The notes beneath the pieces were generated by a model. The model saw only the letters and a list, made by a program, of their open reading frames with translations. It ran no database searches and was not told the DNA's origin. A stretch of DNA of 64,000 nucleotides, from the NCBI RefSeq assembly GCF_026241135.1, contig NZ_JAPFGA010000001.1:434001-498000 (forward strand), given 5' to 3'. Positions within the stretch are counted from its first letter, which is position 1. Each line of letters opens with the position of its first letter. The position numbers were made by a program, and so were the translations under genes. Below are positions 22,301 through 30,034 of this stretch, piece after piece. The DNA is from Galbibacter kalidii (GTDB lineage Bacteria > Bacteroidota > Bacteroidia > Flavobacteriales > Flavobacteriaceae).

Positions 22301-22811
22301 TTCAGTGAATTCGGCAGTTGGATCGCTATATCCGTTAAGTAACACTGGAGAAATTCAGTATAGGATTACCAAAACTGATTGGTCTAAATTCGATGAATCA
22401 GATGACTATTCTTATTTGCCAAAAGCACCGTTTGCAGAAAACGATCATATAACGGTTTACTATCAGGGACAATTGGTATTTGGAACGGAACCTACTGGAA
22501 CAGAATCCGGTATGGCCAAGAGGATACAGGCTGAAAAGAGTAATGAAGATAATCCTGAAGGAATTGAATCTATGGATATATATGTTTATCCAAATCCTGT
22601 ATTAGATAAGGTTACTATTTTGCTTGCAGAGCCTTTAAAGAATGCAACCCTGTCTGTACATAGTAGTTTTGGCAGACTAATCAAGACAGAAAAAGTGAGT
22701 GGGCAAGAGTGCGAAATTGATTTAAGTACAGTTCCGCAAGGGGTTTACGTTCTTACGTTGACAAGCACAGAGACAGAGAGGAAAATTATAAGGAAAATAG
22801 TGAAGGAATGA
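16338..22811 (+). CDS. Giant modular polysaccharide lyase: Alginate_lyase-like catalytic domain, FN3 domains, a concanavalin-like domain, three LamG, two CBM3-like modules, T9SS type A sorting domain
   Basis: N-terminal HYWANWDLNNVSALLAIGI and QWQESGRDQSHALLGIGLMANTCQMAWNQG; FN3 motifs SYNVKRAxVSGGPYTTI...YYYVVSAxNxxGES; LamG motifs ITIATWVRLDE...SRIFDFG...TWTHIAVTLSGDTATMYING; CBM3-like YWFTAENFAGINTWIDYAQ and YWFTKDSEADLNYWIDHAD; C-terminal YVYPNPVLDKVTI...GVYVLTLTS. ATG at 16338 preferred over the TTG of the ORF track. Confidence 0.9.
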   Translation: MKKQLLTVILLFALAGNALSQEFMHPGGLHTLEDLNRMKEKVTAGESPWIEGWNALVSDGKSSATYGISGGVRENANQRQNMNRDAQAAYLNALRWYISGDVAHAEKAISIYMAYANTVNQIPSGGTTDILGLGGIGFTAMAMGAEIMRLYEGWAPEDFEKFKFMMKEYFYPVSHDFLTNHRGACPTHYWANWDLNNVSALLAIGILVDDRDIFNEGIEYFKSGVGAGNIHNAVPFVQGNFGQWQESGRDQSHALLGIGLMANTCQMAWNQGIDLYGYEDNLFLKGAEYVARTGALSLEAPFFEEYNSCSNRRHRWISSNALGKYHDQPVWEIVYNHYVVQQGMEAPHVEAMAQIMRSAKSTRDQLGHGTLTFTLDAAASPLAFTVPPGQPQGLIAKEGIGRVELSWNAAEAMDTKGYTVKRATSPGGPYTTVASWTSRTNPRYTDTNVENGTTYYYVVSANNHAGDGPESVEVSATPMEAVQELPMGWTRADIGNLSIEGEASYAAVNTGHTFITKGAGIVGGTSDALGFTYGIASGDVTLTARIADFGGVQKTGIMIRESLDPDAKTVLMKIGDGGWRLAAMGARTGTGENMEWIGGNRYTWRPNIWFRISRTGNTFTVYESNNKDVWFEVGSRTIEMGGDVYVGLFNSSGNTTSLNTTRYDHVAITGLDSNTPETPANLTASPGNTQNMLGWDEVTGASSYTLKRSTTSGGPYEVVATNLNATQYTDNGLENGTTYYYVVSAANLSGESVNSLEVSAAPELAIALAPEEVTAESVSGQQINLFWNESLSATSYNVKRAKVSGGPYTVIASPDTTSFSDTTVTHSSTYYYVVSAINELGESEDSEEVSATPGQLGYWNFDEMEGATANDSWGLNNGTLQSGASWTSGIVNNAVSFDGSSSGYVDLPDNIMSDINGDFTIAIWVRLDEVATWARILDFGTNNDNSMFLVPKTSASGEGIRFAIKTTSGYPKLSYNYTWPLDTWTHIAVTLSGDTATMYLNGEPVASSTGFNKRPSDLGNTNNNFLGRGQKSDDPMLKGDIDEFRIYNTALSGEEISDLVGDLVPPTPTTILSVTGDGQQVSLNWAESIKVTSYNVKRAAVSGGPYTTIGSVTSTSFSDATLTDDKVYYYVVSSVNKNGESINSAEVKSTVSGKTGYWKMDETSGMIATDSWADGNGTLHGDTTWSEGIADNSVLLDGSGDYVTFPEGLMKTTEDFTIATWVRLDEVAVWSRIFDFGTENNNSMFLTPRTSTSGEGIRFAVKTTSGYPKLSYNYTWTPDTWTHIAVTLSGDTATMYINGGAVASSTGFTKRPLDLGNTTNNYLGKGQNAPDPYLKGSIDDFRIYNRALSETEISDMVGDVLPPTPTTILSVTGDGQKVSLNWTESLKVTSYNVKRSAISGGPYTTVGSIADTSFSDATPTDDEVYYYVVSAVNENGESANSAEVKSSVSGKTTYLKMDELSGTTAADSWADSDGNVHGGASWSEGIEDNGLLLDGSDDYVALPEGLMTATENYTIATWVRFDGKPARWARIFDIGSGSNLSNTMYLVPNTGETSDGKQTIRFAIYSDGSTNSKLAYDYAWQENTWTHIAVTQSGSTAKMYVDGVFVAETTFDRGASNLGNTTNNNIGRSQRGSKDPFLKGSIDNFKIYNRALSAEEVAEAMKIKQVISFDPLESKLIGDPGFAVKAHASSDLPVYFTSSDSLVAKVVGDTVYITGVGNTDIVAHQDGDSLYRAADPVVQTFTVQPLDLKVLHKDGDHNNTANKSIKPHLRIENNDAIGVAYSEISVRYWFTAENFAGINTWIDYAQLGGNKVSMNYVSLPEPHEGALGYIEYEFDASLGDLLPGTGSGPIQSRFANKDWSNFDETDDYSFQSNASYIENEQITLYRNGQLVWGTEPAQVNADLSLKVFSENKNANTDTGTIKTYLKLVNEGNVPVDYKDLSIRYWFTKDSEADLNYWIDHADLDESNISGQFVALDPAFSGADTYFEISVNSAVGSLYPLSNTGEIQYRITKTDWSKFDESDDYSYLPKAPFAENDHITVYYQGQLVFGTEPTGTESGMAKRIQAEKSNEDNPEGIESMDIYVYPNPVLDKVTILLAEPLKNATLSVHSSFGRLIKTEKVSGQECEIDLSTVPQGVYVLTLTSTETERKIIRKIVKE

Positions 22812-22827
22812 TAAGAGAGTTATAATA

Positions 22828-22876
22828 AAAAAGGGAAGATTGGAATAGTAAATATTATTATTTCGGTCTTCCCTTT
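22828..22876 (+). terminator. Rho-independent-like terminator after the giant lyase
   Basis: AAAAGGGAAGA ... TCTTCCCTTTT hairpin. Confidence 0.65.
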
Positions 22877-22948
22877 TATAATCAAAAAAAATAACTATTT
22901 TGAATGTCCGTCAGGTCAGTATGTATATTGTTCGATCAAAATTTGAGT

Positions 22949-23012
22949 CATAATTTATCTATATTGAGTTATAATTCATATTTGTTATTGACCATTCTCT
23001 ATAAAATTGTAA
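22949..23012 (+). promoter_or_regulatory. Activator-type direct repeat (22949/22970) plus AATTGTAA (23005), upstream of GH97; no LacI-type operator between them
   Basis: CATAATTTAT-N11-TATAATTCAT, same 21-bp spacing and same 35-bp offset to AATTGTAA as copies 1 and 2. Confidence 0.6.
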
Positions 23013-23090
23013 TGATGTATTACGAACTCAACTTGCTTTCGAGAATTATGGTTTTAGCAAGTTGATTTTTTAATCTTGATAAAAATATTG

Positions 23091-24998
23091 ATGATCAAAT
23101 CGAAATACAGAAAATACTTTTTATTAATCCTGTTCACCGGGGTGATTATCAATTATGGGGTTGTTGCACAGGAAACAAAACGTTTTGAACAAAAAAATTA
23201 TTCACCGGACAAAAATTATGAGTTGAACATAAGCAGGGATGCTACTACCGGTAAAATAACGTATCAAATCAATTATAAAGGAAAAACGCTTATCAAAAAG
23301 TCGCGGTTAGCCATCTCTCTGGACAACCACCTTTCCGAATGGGCGTTGGCTATTAAGGAAAAGCCTGAAGGACCGTGGATGGAAGGGCTGGTATTGAAAG
23401 AAACCAGAACAAACTCAGTAGATTCCAGCTGGACACCAGTTTATGGTGAACGTTCTGTTATACAGGAGAATTACAACGAACTGATCCTGTCATTCGAGCA
23501 AAAGGCCAGCGTTAACTACAAAATGGACATTCAGTTAAGAGCTTACAATGAAGGGGTGGCGATCCGGTATTATTTCCATACCAACCCAACAGGCATCTAC
23601 TATCGTATCACCGAAGAAAATACCGAATTCACTTTTCCCGAAGGTACTCAAGCATGGTTCGAGCCATGGGCTCAGGGACCGTTTACCAAAATGCCTTTGT
23701 CTGACTGGCCGGCCGAAAGTGAGAGGCCCTTGACTTTGGAGCTGGAAAATGGATTGTATGCCTGTCTGGCAGAAGTGGCTATGGTAGATTTCGTCAGAAC
23801 CAAATTTGAACTGGCCAAGGAAAAACCCAATACCGTGAAAACTGTACTTTATGAGTCAGTGGATAAAGTACCTTACTTTAGTACACCCTGGCGGGTAATC
23901 ATGGCAGCAGAAACTCCGGGGGAACTGATCGAGAATAATGATATCTTACTAAATCTGAACGCTCCTTCCAAAATTGATCCCGAAACTTCGGAATGGATCA
24001 AGCCCGGGAAAATAGTTCGCGATAAGTCCCTCACGGATAAAGGTTCTAAAGAATGGATAGACTTTGCCGTTGAACATAATCTTCAGTATTTATTAATCGA
24101 TTGCTGCTGGTATGGCGAACATTTTGGTTGGGATACGGATGCGAAAGAGGTGCAGATTGATATGAGCTTGAAAGAAGTAATTGAGTATGGGAATGAAAAA
24201 GGAATTGGCACTTTCTTATATGTGAATCAGCAGGCTTTGTCTAAACAGGATTTTGAGTTGTTCCCCCTTTATAAAGAATGGGGAGTGGTTGGTGTTAAAT
24301 ATGGATTCGTTCAGGTAGGTTCACATCGTTGGACCAAATGGCTACATGAATCGGTGCAGCGGGCTGCAGAAAATCAATTAATGGTCAATATCCACGATGA
24401 ATTCCGTGTCACTGGAGAACAACGTACTTGGCCCAACATCATGACCGTAGAGGGTATCCGCGGCAATGAAGAAATGCCCGATGCAACGCATAACACAATC
24501 TTACCCTTTACCAGGGGAATAGCTGGAATGGGTGATTATACGGTATGCTACTACTCCCCACAGATCAAAACCACCCACGCCCATCAGTTGGCGTTATCCG
24601 TGGTGATGTACAGTCCGTTGCAAACCTTATTTTGATATGATAAAGCCTCCGATTACGAGGGCGAACCTGAGATTGAATTTTTCGAGAAGGTACCTACCGT
24701 ATGGGATGATACCAAAGTGCTGGATGGTCGGATAGGAGAGTATATCATAACGGTAAGACGCTCTGGTGATGATTGGTTCATTGGAGGAATCACTAATAAT
24801 GACGCCCGAGAGGTTGAGTTGAATTTTGATTTTCTTGAAGAAGGCAAAAAGTATGTTGCCACCATCTACGAGGATGATGAATCAATTAACACTCGTACAC
24901 AGGTATCGCTTACACAGAAAAAACTGACCAGTAGATCAAAGATAACACTGTCACTGAAAGCTTCAGGGGGAGTGGCGATATGGGTAAGAGAGCGATAG
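23091..24998 (+). pseudogene. GH97 alpha-glycosidase gene interrupted by an in-frame TGA (24633-24635)
   Basis: GH97 N-domain and barrel (RFEQKNYSPDKNYELNISRD..., LLIDCCWYGEHFGWDTD, MTVEGIRGNEEM, LPFTRGIAGMGDYT); the same frame continues after TGA as YDKASDYEGEPEIEFFEKVPTVWDDTKVLDG...VAIWVRER. Confidence 0.85.
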
Positions 24999-25082
24999 GA
25001 ATGGTAATTAAAATCTGTATGTTCTGTCCCTGTCCAAGAATGGGGTTTTACCTGTAAATTTAAATTTTATAAATAGATTAAA

Positions 25083-26510
25083 ATGTATTCTAAGTCGATG
25101 AAAAAATTATCATTTATTATTGTTGTGTTTGTATGGTTCATGTCGGTGGACATGGTTTTTCCGCAGGACAGCCTTGTTACCTATGATGTTCCCAAGGCAC
25201 TTTTTTATTCCATGCACAATGATGATTTTACCGTGCAGGTCAGAAAGCCGGGAGAGCAATGGAAAGACCTTTATGAGTACAATGTCAAAGTAGATATGGA
25301 CACAGAGTCCAATGCTTCTATGGTTTATTTTGACTTTTCAGGGACTGTGGAAGTGAAAATCAGGAAAAACAATGGCTTAGTGGGATCAGTAGCTATTCGA
25401 CCATTGTCTTATGAGATCACTCCTGAAGTGAAAGGGAATATCATACAATTTTCCCTCGACAGGCCCAGAAATATTTCCATCGAGGTGGATGGGGACAAGC
25501 TACACAATCTGCACCTGTTTGCCCAGCCAGTTGAGGAAAGCCGTCCGGATCCCAATGACCCGAATGTCGTATATTTTGGCCCGGGTGTACACGAAGCGCC
25601 GGATAAGCCGGGAGATGTCTTCTCGATCAAAAGTGGCCAGACGGTGTATATTCATGGTGGGGCTGCCATCAAGGGGAAATTGCTTTGCGATAAGGTGAAA
25701 GACGTGCGTATCATTGGCCGGGGTATGATCTTAAATCCCGAGCGCGGTGTGGAGATCCGGCATTCGGAAAATGTGGAAATCGACGGGATTCATGTCGTCA
25801 ATCCCAAACACTATACTGTTTACGGTGGAGAGTCAAAGGGGCTAAAGATCAGGAATATTACCTCATTCAGTTGTGGACCGTGGACGGATGGTATTGACCT
25901 GATGAGTTGTTCCGATGTAGAGATCGATGGTGTCTTCATGAGGAACTCAGATGATTGTATCGCTATTTATGCACATCGTTGGGATTTCTATGGCGATGCA
26001 AGAAACTATAAGATCACCAATTCCACCCTTTGGGCAGATATTGCCCATCCGACCAATATAGGAGCCCATGGAAATACCGAAAATGAAGGGGATACGATTG
26101 AAAATATCACATTCTCTAATATTGACATTCTGGAGCATGATGAAGATGACCCGTGCTGTCTGGGCACTATGGCTATAATTGCGGCTGATAACAATCTGGT
26201 GCGAAATGTGACTTATGAAAACATCCGAATAGAAGATATCCAGGAGGGACGCTTGTTTGATTTGCGTGTGTTGAATAACCCGAAATACAACACTAAATCA
26301 GGAAGATCAATTGAGAACATTCATTTCAAAGACATTAGTTACAATGGCTCTGGTCTTCATCCTTCTCAGATAAAAGGATTCAATGAAGACCGGAATGTCA
26401 ATGGTGTAACATTGGAAAATGTGAAGATTAATGGTGAAAAGATCATATCAGCAGAGCAAGGCGATATTATCATCGGGGATTTTGTGGAAAATATAAAGTT
26501 CAAAAAATAA
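25083..26510 (+). CDS. GH28-like right-handed beta-helix glycoside hydrolase
   Basis: VYIHGGAAIKGKL, IIGRGMI, VEIDGI, GPWTDGIDLMSCSDVEIDGVFMRNSDDCIAIYAHR beta-helix and Asp catalytic motifs. Confidence 0.8.
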   Translation: MYSKSMKKLSFIIVVFVWFMSVDMVFPQDSLVTYDVPKALFYSMHNDDFTVQVRKPGEQWKDLYEYNVKVDMDTESNASMVYFDFSGTVEVKIRKNNGLVGSVAIRPLSYEITPEVKGNIIQFSLDRPRNISIEVDGDKLHNLHLFAQPVEESRPDPNDPNVVYFGPGVHEAPDKPGDVFSIKSGQTVYIHGGAAIKGKLLCDKVKDVRIIGRGMILNPERGVEIRHSENVEIDGIHVVNPKHYTVYGGESKGLKIRNITSFSCGPWTDGIDLMSCSDVEIDGVFMRNSDDCIAIYAHRWDFYGDARNYKITNSTLWADIAHPTNIGAHGNTENEGDTIENITFSNIDILEHDEDDPCCLGTMAIIAADNNLVRNVTYENIRIEDIQEGRLFDLRVLNNPKYNTKSGRSIENIHFKDISYNGSGLHPSQIKGFNEDRNVNGVTLENVKINGEKIISAEQGDIIIGDFVENIKFKK

Positions 26511-26519
26511 AGTAGTATA

Positions 26520-27536
26520 ATGAAGATTATGAATACATCAAAAACCCTTATCATGATTGGCACATTTGCGCTTCTGACAGGATTATCAAGTTGTAAAAAG
26601 AAGCAAGCCAAAGAGGTAGAAGAGTCAGAGAAAACTCCTGAACTAATCAGCAATCCTGTTTCAGAAATATCCTGTGCAGATCCTTCCTTTGTAAAGCATG
26701 ACGGCAAGTATTACATCTACGCTACGGTCGACCCCTGGGGTGGGGAAGAGCTTGTGGTGCTGGAATCCACGGACTTTAAAAACTGGGAACGAAAGCATAT
26801 TCAGTGGCCGAACCTGAAAGACTGTACCAGCCCCACATCACGGAAAGACAAAGTGTGGGCTCCGGGTGTGATTAAAGGCAAAGACGGGAAATTTTACATG
26901 TATGTAACCGTACACAATGAACTTTGGGTTGGTGTGGCAGACCACCCGCTAGGACCCTGGAAAAATGCCAAAGCCGATGGTACTCCATTGATTAGGGGCG
27001 ATATGTTTCCTGAATATCACATGATTGATGGGGATGCATTTATCGATGACGATGGTCAGGCCTATTTATATTGGGGCTCAGGGCTCAATTGGGTAAACGG
27101 GCATTGCTTTGTGGTAAAGCTGGAAGAAGATATGGTGTCTTTCAATGAAGAGGATATAAAAGATGTCACCCCGCCAAACTATTTCGAAGCGCCCTATATG
27201 GTCAAGAGAAACGGAAAATATTACCTGATGTATTCCAACGGAAAATGTACCGATAGAACCTATGAAGTGAGGTATTCTGTCGGTGATACGCCCCTAGGCC
27301 CATGGACAGAAGGAATGGAAAGCCCCATACTTACCACTACTGCGGATTCTACCACATTAGGTCCCGGACACCACACTGTTTTTACAGAAAATGACCAGGA
27401 CTATATCCTGTATCACCGGATCAGGGACAATAGCGAGTCGTTACTTCGTGAATTGGTTATTGATAGTTTGAATTTCGATGCAGAAGGAAATATCAGGAAG
27501 GTAATCCCTCGCGGAACAGCAAATTTTGCACTGTAG
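26520..27536 (+). CDS. Glycoside hydrolase family 43-like lipoprotein (paralog of 111..1151)
   Basis: LSSCKK lipobox; CADPSFVKHDGKYYIYATVDPWGGEELVVLESTDFKNW; FEAPYMVKRNGKYYLMYS. Confidence 0.88.
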   Translation: MKIMNTSKTLIMIGTFALLTGLSSCKKKQAKEVEESEKTPELISNPVSEISCADPSFVKHDGKYYIYATVDPWGGEELVVLESTDFKNWERKHIQWPNLKDCTSPTSRKDKVWAPGVIKGKDGKFYMYVTVHNELWVGVADHPLGPWKNAKADGTPLIRGDMFPEYHMIDGDAFIDDDGQAYLYWGSGLNWVNGHCFVVKLEEDMVSFNEEDIKDVTPPNYFEAPYMVKRNGKYYLMYSNGKCTDRTYEVRYSVGDTPLGPWTEGMESPILTTTADSTTLGPGHHTVFTENDQDYILYHRIRDNSESLLRELVIDSLNFDAEGNIRKVIPRGTANFAL

Positions 27537-27563
27537 GGGAGGCGGTTGATGAAACAAAAGTAT

Positions 27564-27637
27564 AACCATTAAGAAGTTAAGGGACATTAAGGATATTCTT
27601 AAGAGCAGCCTTAATTACCTTAATGCCTTAATGGTTA
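27564..27637. repeat. About 74-bp near-palindrome built from ATTAAGG units
   Basis: TAACCATTAAGAAGTTAAGGGACATTAAGGATATTCTTAAG faces CTTAAGAGCAGCCTTAATTACCTTAATGCCTTAATGGTTA. Confidence 0.75.
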
Positions 27638-27975
27638 AAAATCTCCATCTTGAGGAGCAACCGGAATATGTGTTGGATTTTATTCGCAAGGTACCTACCA
27701 CATGGGATGAAACCGTGTTTATCGATGGCTACCCAGGCAAGCAGATAGTGATGGCTCGGAGAAAAGGTGAACACTGGTATGTGGTGGCGGTGAATGGGGA
27801 AAAACAAGAGAAGGAGTTGACGGTAGCCCTGCCGATGCTGGCCAATCAGGAGGTGAACCTGATATTTGACAAGGAAAACCGCACAGCAGGTATTAAAAAA
27901 CTGAAAGTAAGCAAGAAAGGAAAGGTAAAACTAATACTACTGCCGGAAGGTGGTGCGGTTATATATTCCAAGTGA
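27631..27975 (+). pseudogene. Orphan GH97 C-terminal domain fragment
   Basis: PEYVLDFIRKVPTTWDETVFIDGYPGKQIVMARRKGEHWYVVAVNGEK parallels GH97 C-terminal sequence at 24660-24998; catalytic domains absent. Confidence 0.75.
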
Positions 27976-27982
27976 TACCGAT

Positions 27983-28031
27983 GAACTCGTTTAGACTTTT
28001 TTAACCAATTGGAAAAAGTTTAAATGGGTTC
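27983..28031. repeat. Collapsed inverted repeat (both ends of the GAACTCRTTTWRACTTTTT element, no interior)
   Basis: GAACTCGTTTAGACTTTTTTAACCAATTGGAAAAAGTTTAAATGGGTTC. Confidence 0.6.
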
Positions 28032-28048
28032 GATAACAAATAAAAGAA

Positions 28049-29581
28049 ATGATCATGATGTACAGGGCGATATTTTTAGTACTAATATTCTTGCCGCTAT
28101 GCTTATTATCACAAACAGAAACAACTCTCATCCATTCAGCAGGGAAGGTTAGGGATAGTTCTTACACCAACCCGATTTTAGCTGGTGATTATCCAGACCC
28201 ATCCATATTCCGGGATGGTGACGATTACTACATGACCCACTCATCCTTTGAGTATTATCCGGGATTACTGATCTGGCATTCTAAAGATTTGGTAAACTGG
28301 GAGCCGGTCTGTCATGCCCTTCATAAAAACGTGGGTTCAGTTTGGGCACCCGAATTTCTCAAGTACCAAGACAAATACTACATTTATTTTCCGGCTGGAG
28401 GCACCAATTGGGTGATCACTGCTGACAGTCCGAAGGGACCATGGAGTGACCCGGTCGATCTGAAGGTCGGGCAAATTGATCCCGGACATGTAGTAGATTT
28501 GGATGGTAAACGCTACTTGCATATGAATTATGGAAAAGTTGTGGAATTGTCTGACGATGGGTTGTCAGCAAAGGGTAAAGAAGTGTCTCATTCCTATGAC
28601 GGCTGGGATATTCCCGATGATTGGGATGTAGCTTGTAAATGTCTGGAAAGCCCGAAATTAACCTATAAAGATGGCTATTTTTACCTTACTGTAGCCGAGG
28701 GAGGCACAGTTGGGCCGGCTACAGCTCACATGGTGGTGTCTGCTCGCTCAAAATCGCCTCTTGGCCCCTGGGAAAATTCTCCTCATAACCCCATTGTGCA
28801 CACCTGGTCAAAAGATGAAAAATGGCATGCCAAAGGGCATGGCACGCTTGTAGAAGACCGGGAAAAGAATTGGTGGATCGTTTACCATGCTTACGAAAGG
28901 GACTTTTATACGTTGGGAAGACAAACATTAATGGAGCCGGTCGAATGGACAGAAGAGGGTTGGTTTAAAGTTCCTGAGGACATTCAAACTAACTTACCCA
29001 TCAGGAAAAAAGTGGTTGAAAATGGAGGCCAGATGTTTTCCCTGTCTGATACGTTTGAAGGAGATAAGCTGGGGCTGCAATGGACTTTTTATAAGGAATA
29101 CGATCTGTCAAGAGTACAGGTGGGCGATGGAATGCTGCAATTCAGGGCTGAAGGTGATAATCCCGGTAACAGTGCTCCATTGTTGTGTGTGCCATCAGAT
29201 GAATCTTACGAAATACAGGTGAATTATGAGTTGGTTGGGGATACCCAAGGTGGACTTGTCCTCTTTTATGACCAGTCAATGTATGCCGGGCTAGTTGTAA
29301 ACGAAGGAAAGTTCACAATATACCGAAGAGGTCAACCGCTTAACGCAGGCACGAATCTGATGGGGCAAACAGGCTACCTGAAAATCCGAAATGTAGGAAA
29401 TACAGTTACTTTTTATTACAGCCCTGATGGAGAAGAATGGCAGAAAATTGAGCGATCGTTTGTAGTGGATAGCTACAACCATACTGCCTTTGGAGGCTTT
29501 CTTTCATTAAAGATTGGTTTGGTTTCGATAGGGGAAGGTTCGGTCAACTTCCGGGATTTTGTTTATTCGAGAATTGATTAA
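28049..29581 (+). CDS. Glycoside hydrolase family 43 with C-terminal concanavalin-like domain
   Basis: YTNPILAGDYPDPSIFRDGDDYYMTHSSFEYYPGLLIWHSKDLVNWEPV; VWAPEFLKYQDKYYIYF; C-terminal beta-sandwich with YYSPDGEEWQKIE. Confidence 0.92.
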   Translation: MIMMYRAIFLVLIFLPLCLLSQTETTLIHSAGKVRDSSYTNPILAGDYPDPSIFRDGDDYYMTHSSFEYYPGLLIWHSKDLVNWEPVCHALHKNVGSVWAPEFLKYQDKYYIYFPAGGTNWVITADSPKGPWSDPVDLKVGQIDPGHVVDLDGKRYLHMNYGKVVELSDDGLSAKGKEVSHSYDGWDIPDDWDVACKCLESPKLTYKDGYFYLTVAEGGTVGPATAHMVVSARSKSPLGPWENSPHNPIVHTWSKDEKWHAKGHGTLVEDREKNWWIVYHAYERDFYTLGRQTLMEPVEWTEEGWFKVPEDIQTNLPIRKKVVENGGQMFSLSDTFEGDKLGLQWTFYKEYDLSRVQVGDGMLQFRAEGDNPGNSAPLLCVPSDESYEIQVNYELVGDTQGGLVLFYDQSMYAGLVVNEGKFTIYRRGQPLNAGTNLMGQTGYLKIRNVGNTVTFYYSPDGEEWQKIERSFVVDSYNHTAFGGFLSLKIGLVSIGEGSVNFRDFVYSRID

Positions 29582-29582
29582 A

Positions 29583-29740
29583 AGCCTGTTTAGGAATTTG
29601 CCTATTATTTTTTTATGCGCCTTTTTGTGCGTTATTTCGTTAAAATTTTGAACCGTAACACGGCTATGCTTAAAAATTTTGCCTCGTACCGCATCAAAAA
29701 TACCCTATAAAAATTCTAATCACAAATTCCTAAACAGGCT
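29583..29740. mobile_element. MITE-like element with 18-bp perfect terminal inverted repeats
   Basis: AGCCTGTTTAGGAATTTG (29583-29600) and CAAATTCCTAAACAGGCT (29723-29740); about 158 bp, no ORF. Confidence 0.7.
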
Positions 29741-29827
29741 CTAATAATTTGGGCATAATAATGAAAAATTAATCAGGGCAAACTTTGCATTGAGACCAAA
29801 ACCACCTTCAACTATACGACTTGTTAA

Positions 29828-30034
29828 TATAAAGGCTTAAAAATTATCATATTGACGGTAAAATAGGTCATAATTTATCAGAATAGAACCATAGTTTATA
29901 CTTCCGAAAACGTTTTCTTAATACAATTGTAAGGTAGAAATCATTGGCTGTTAGCAGTGATATGTTTTTACACAATTTAACCCATAAGGTTTATACAATT
30001 ATGGGAGAAAACTAACCTAAATAAACATTATTTT
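29828..30034 (+). promoter_or_regulatory. Regulatory cassette copy 2 upstream of susC: direct repeat 29869/29890, LacI-type operator 29906-29917, AATTGTAA 29925
   Basis: CATAATTTAT-N11-CATAGTTTAT...GAAAACGTTTTC...AATTGTAA. Confidence 0.75.

Noticed and set aside
24633-24635. TGA as selenocysteine codon
   Set aside because: GH97 context predicts Trp, not Cys/Sec, and no SECIS-like element or Sec machinery is evident; nonsense mutation or error is simpler.
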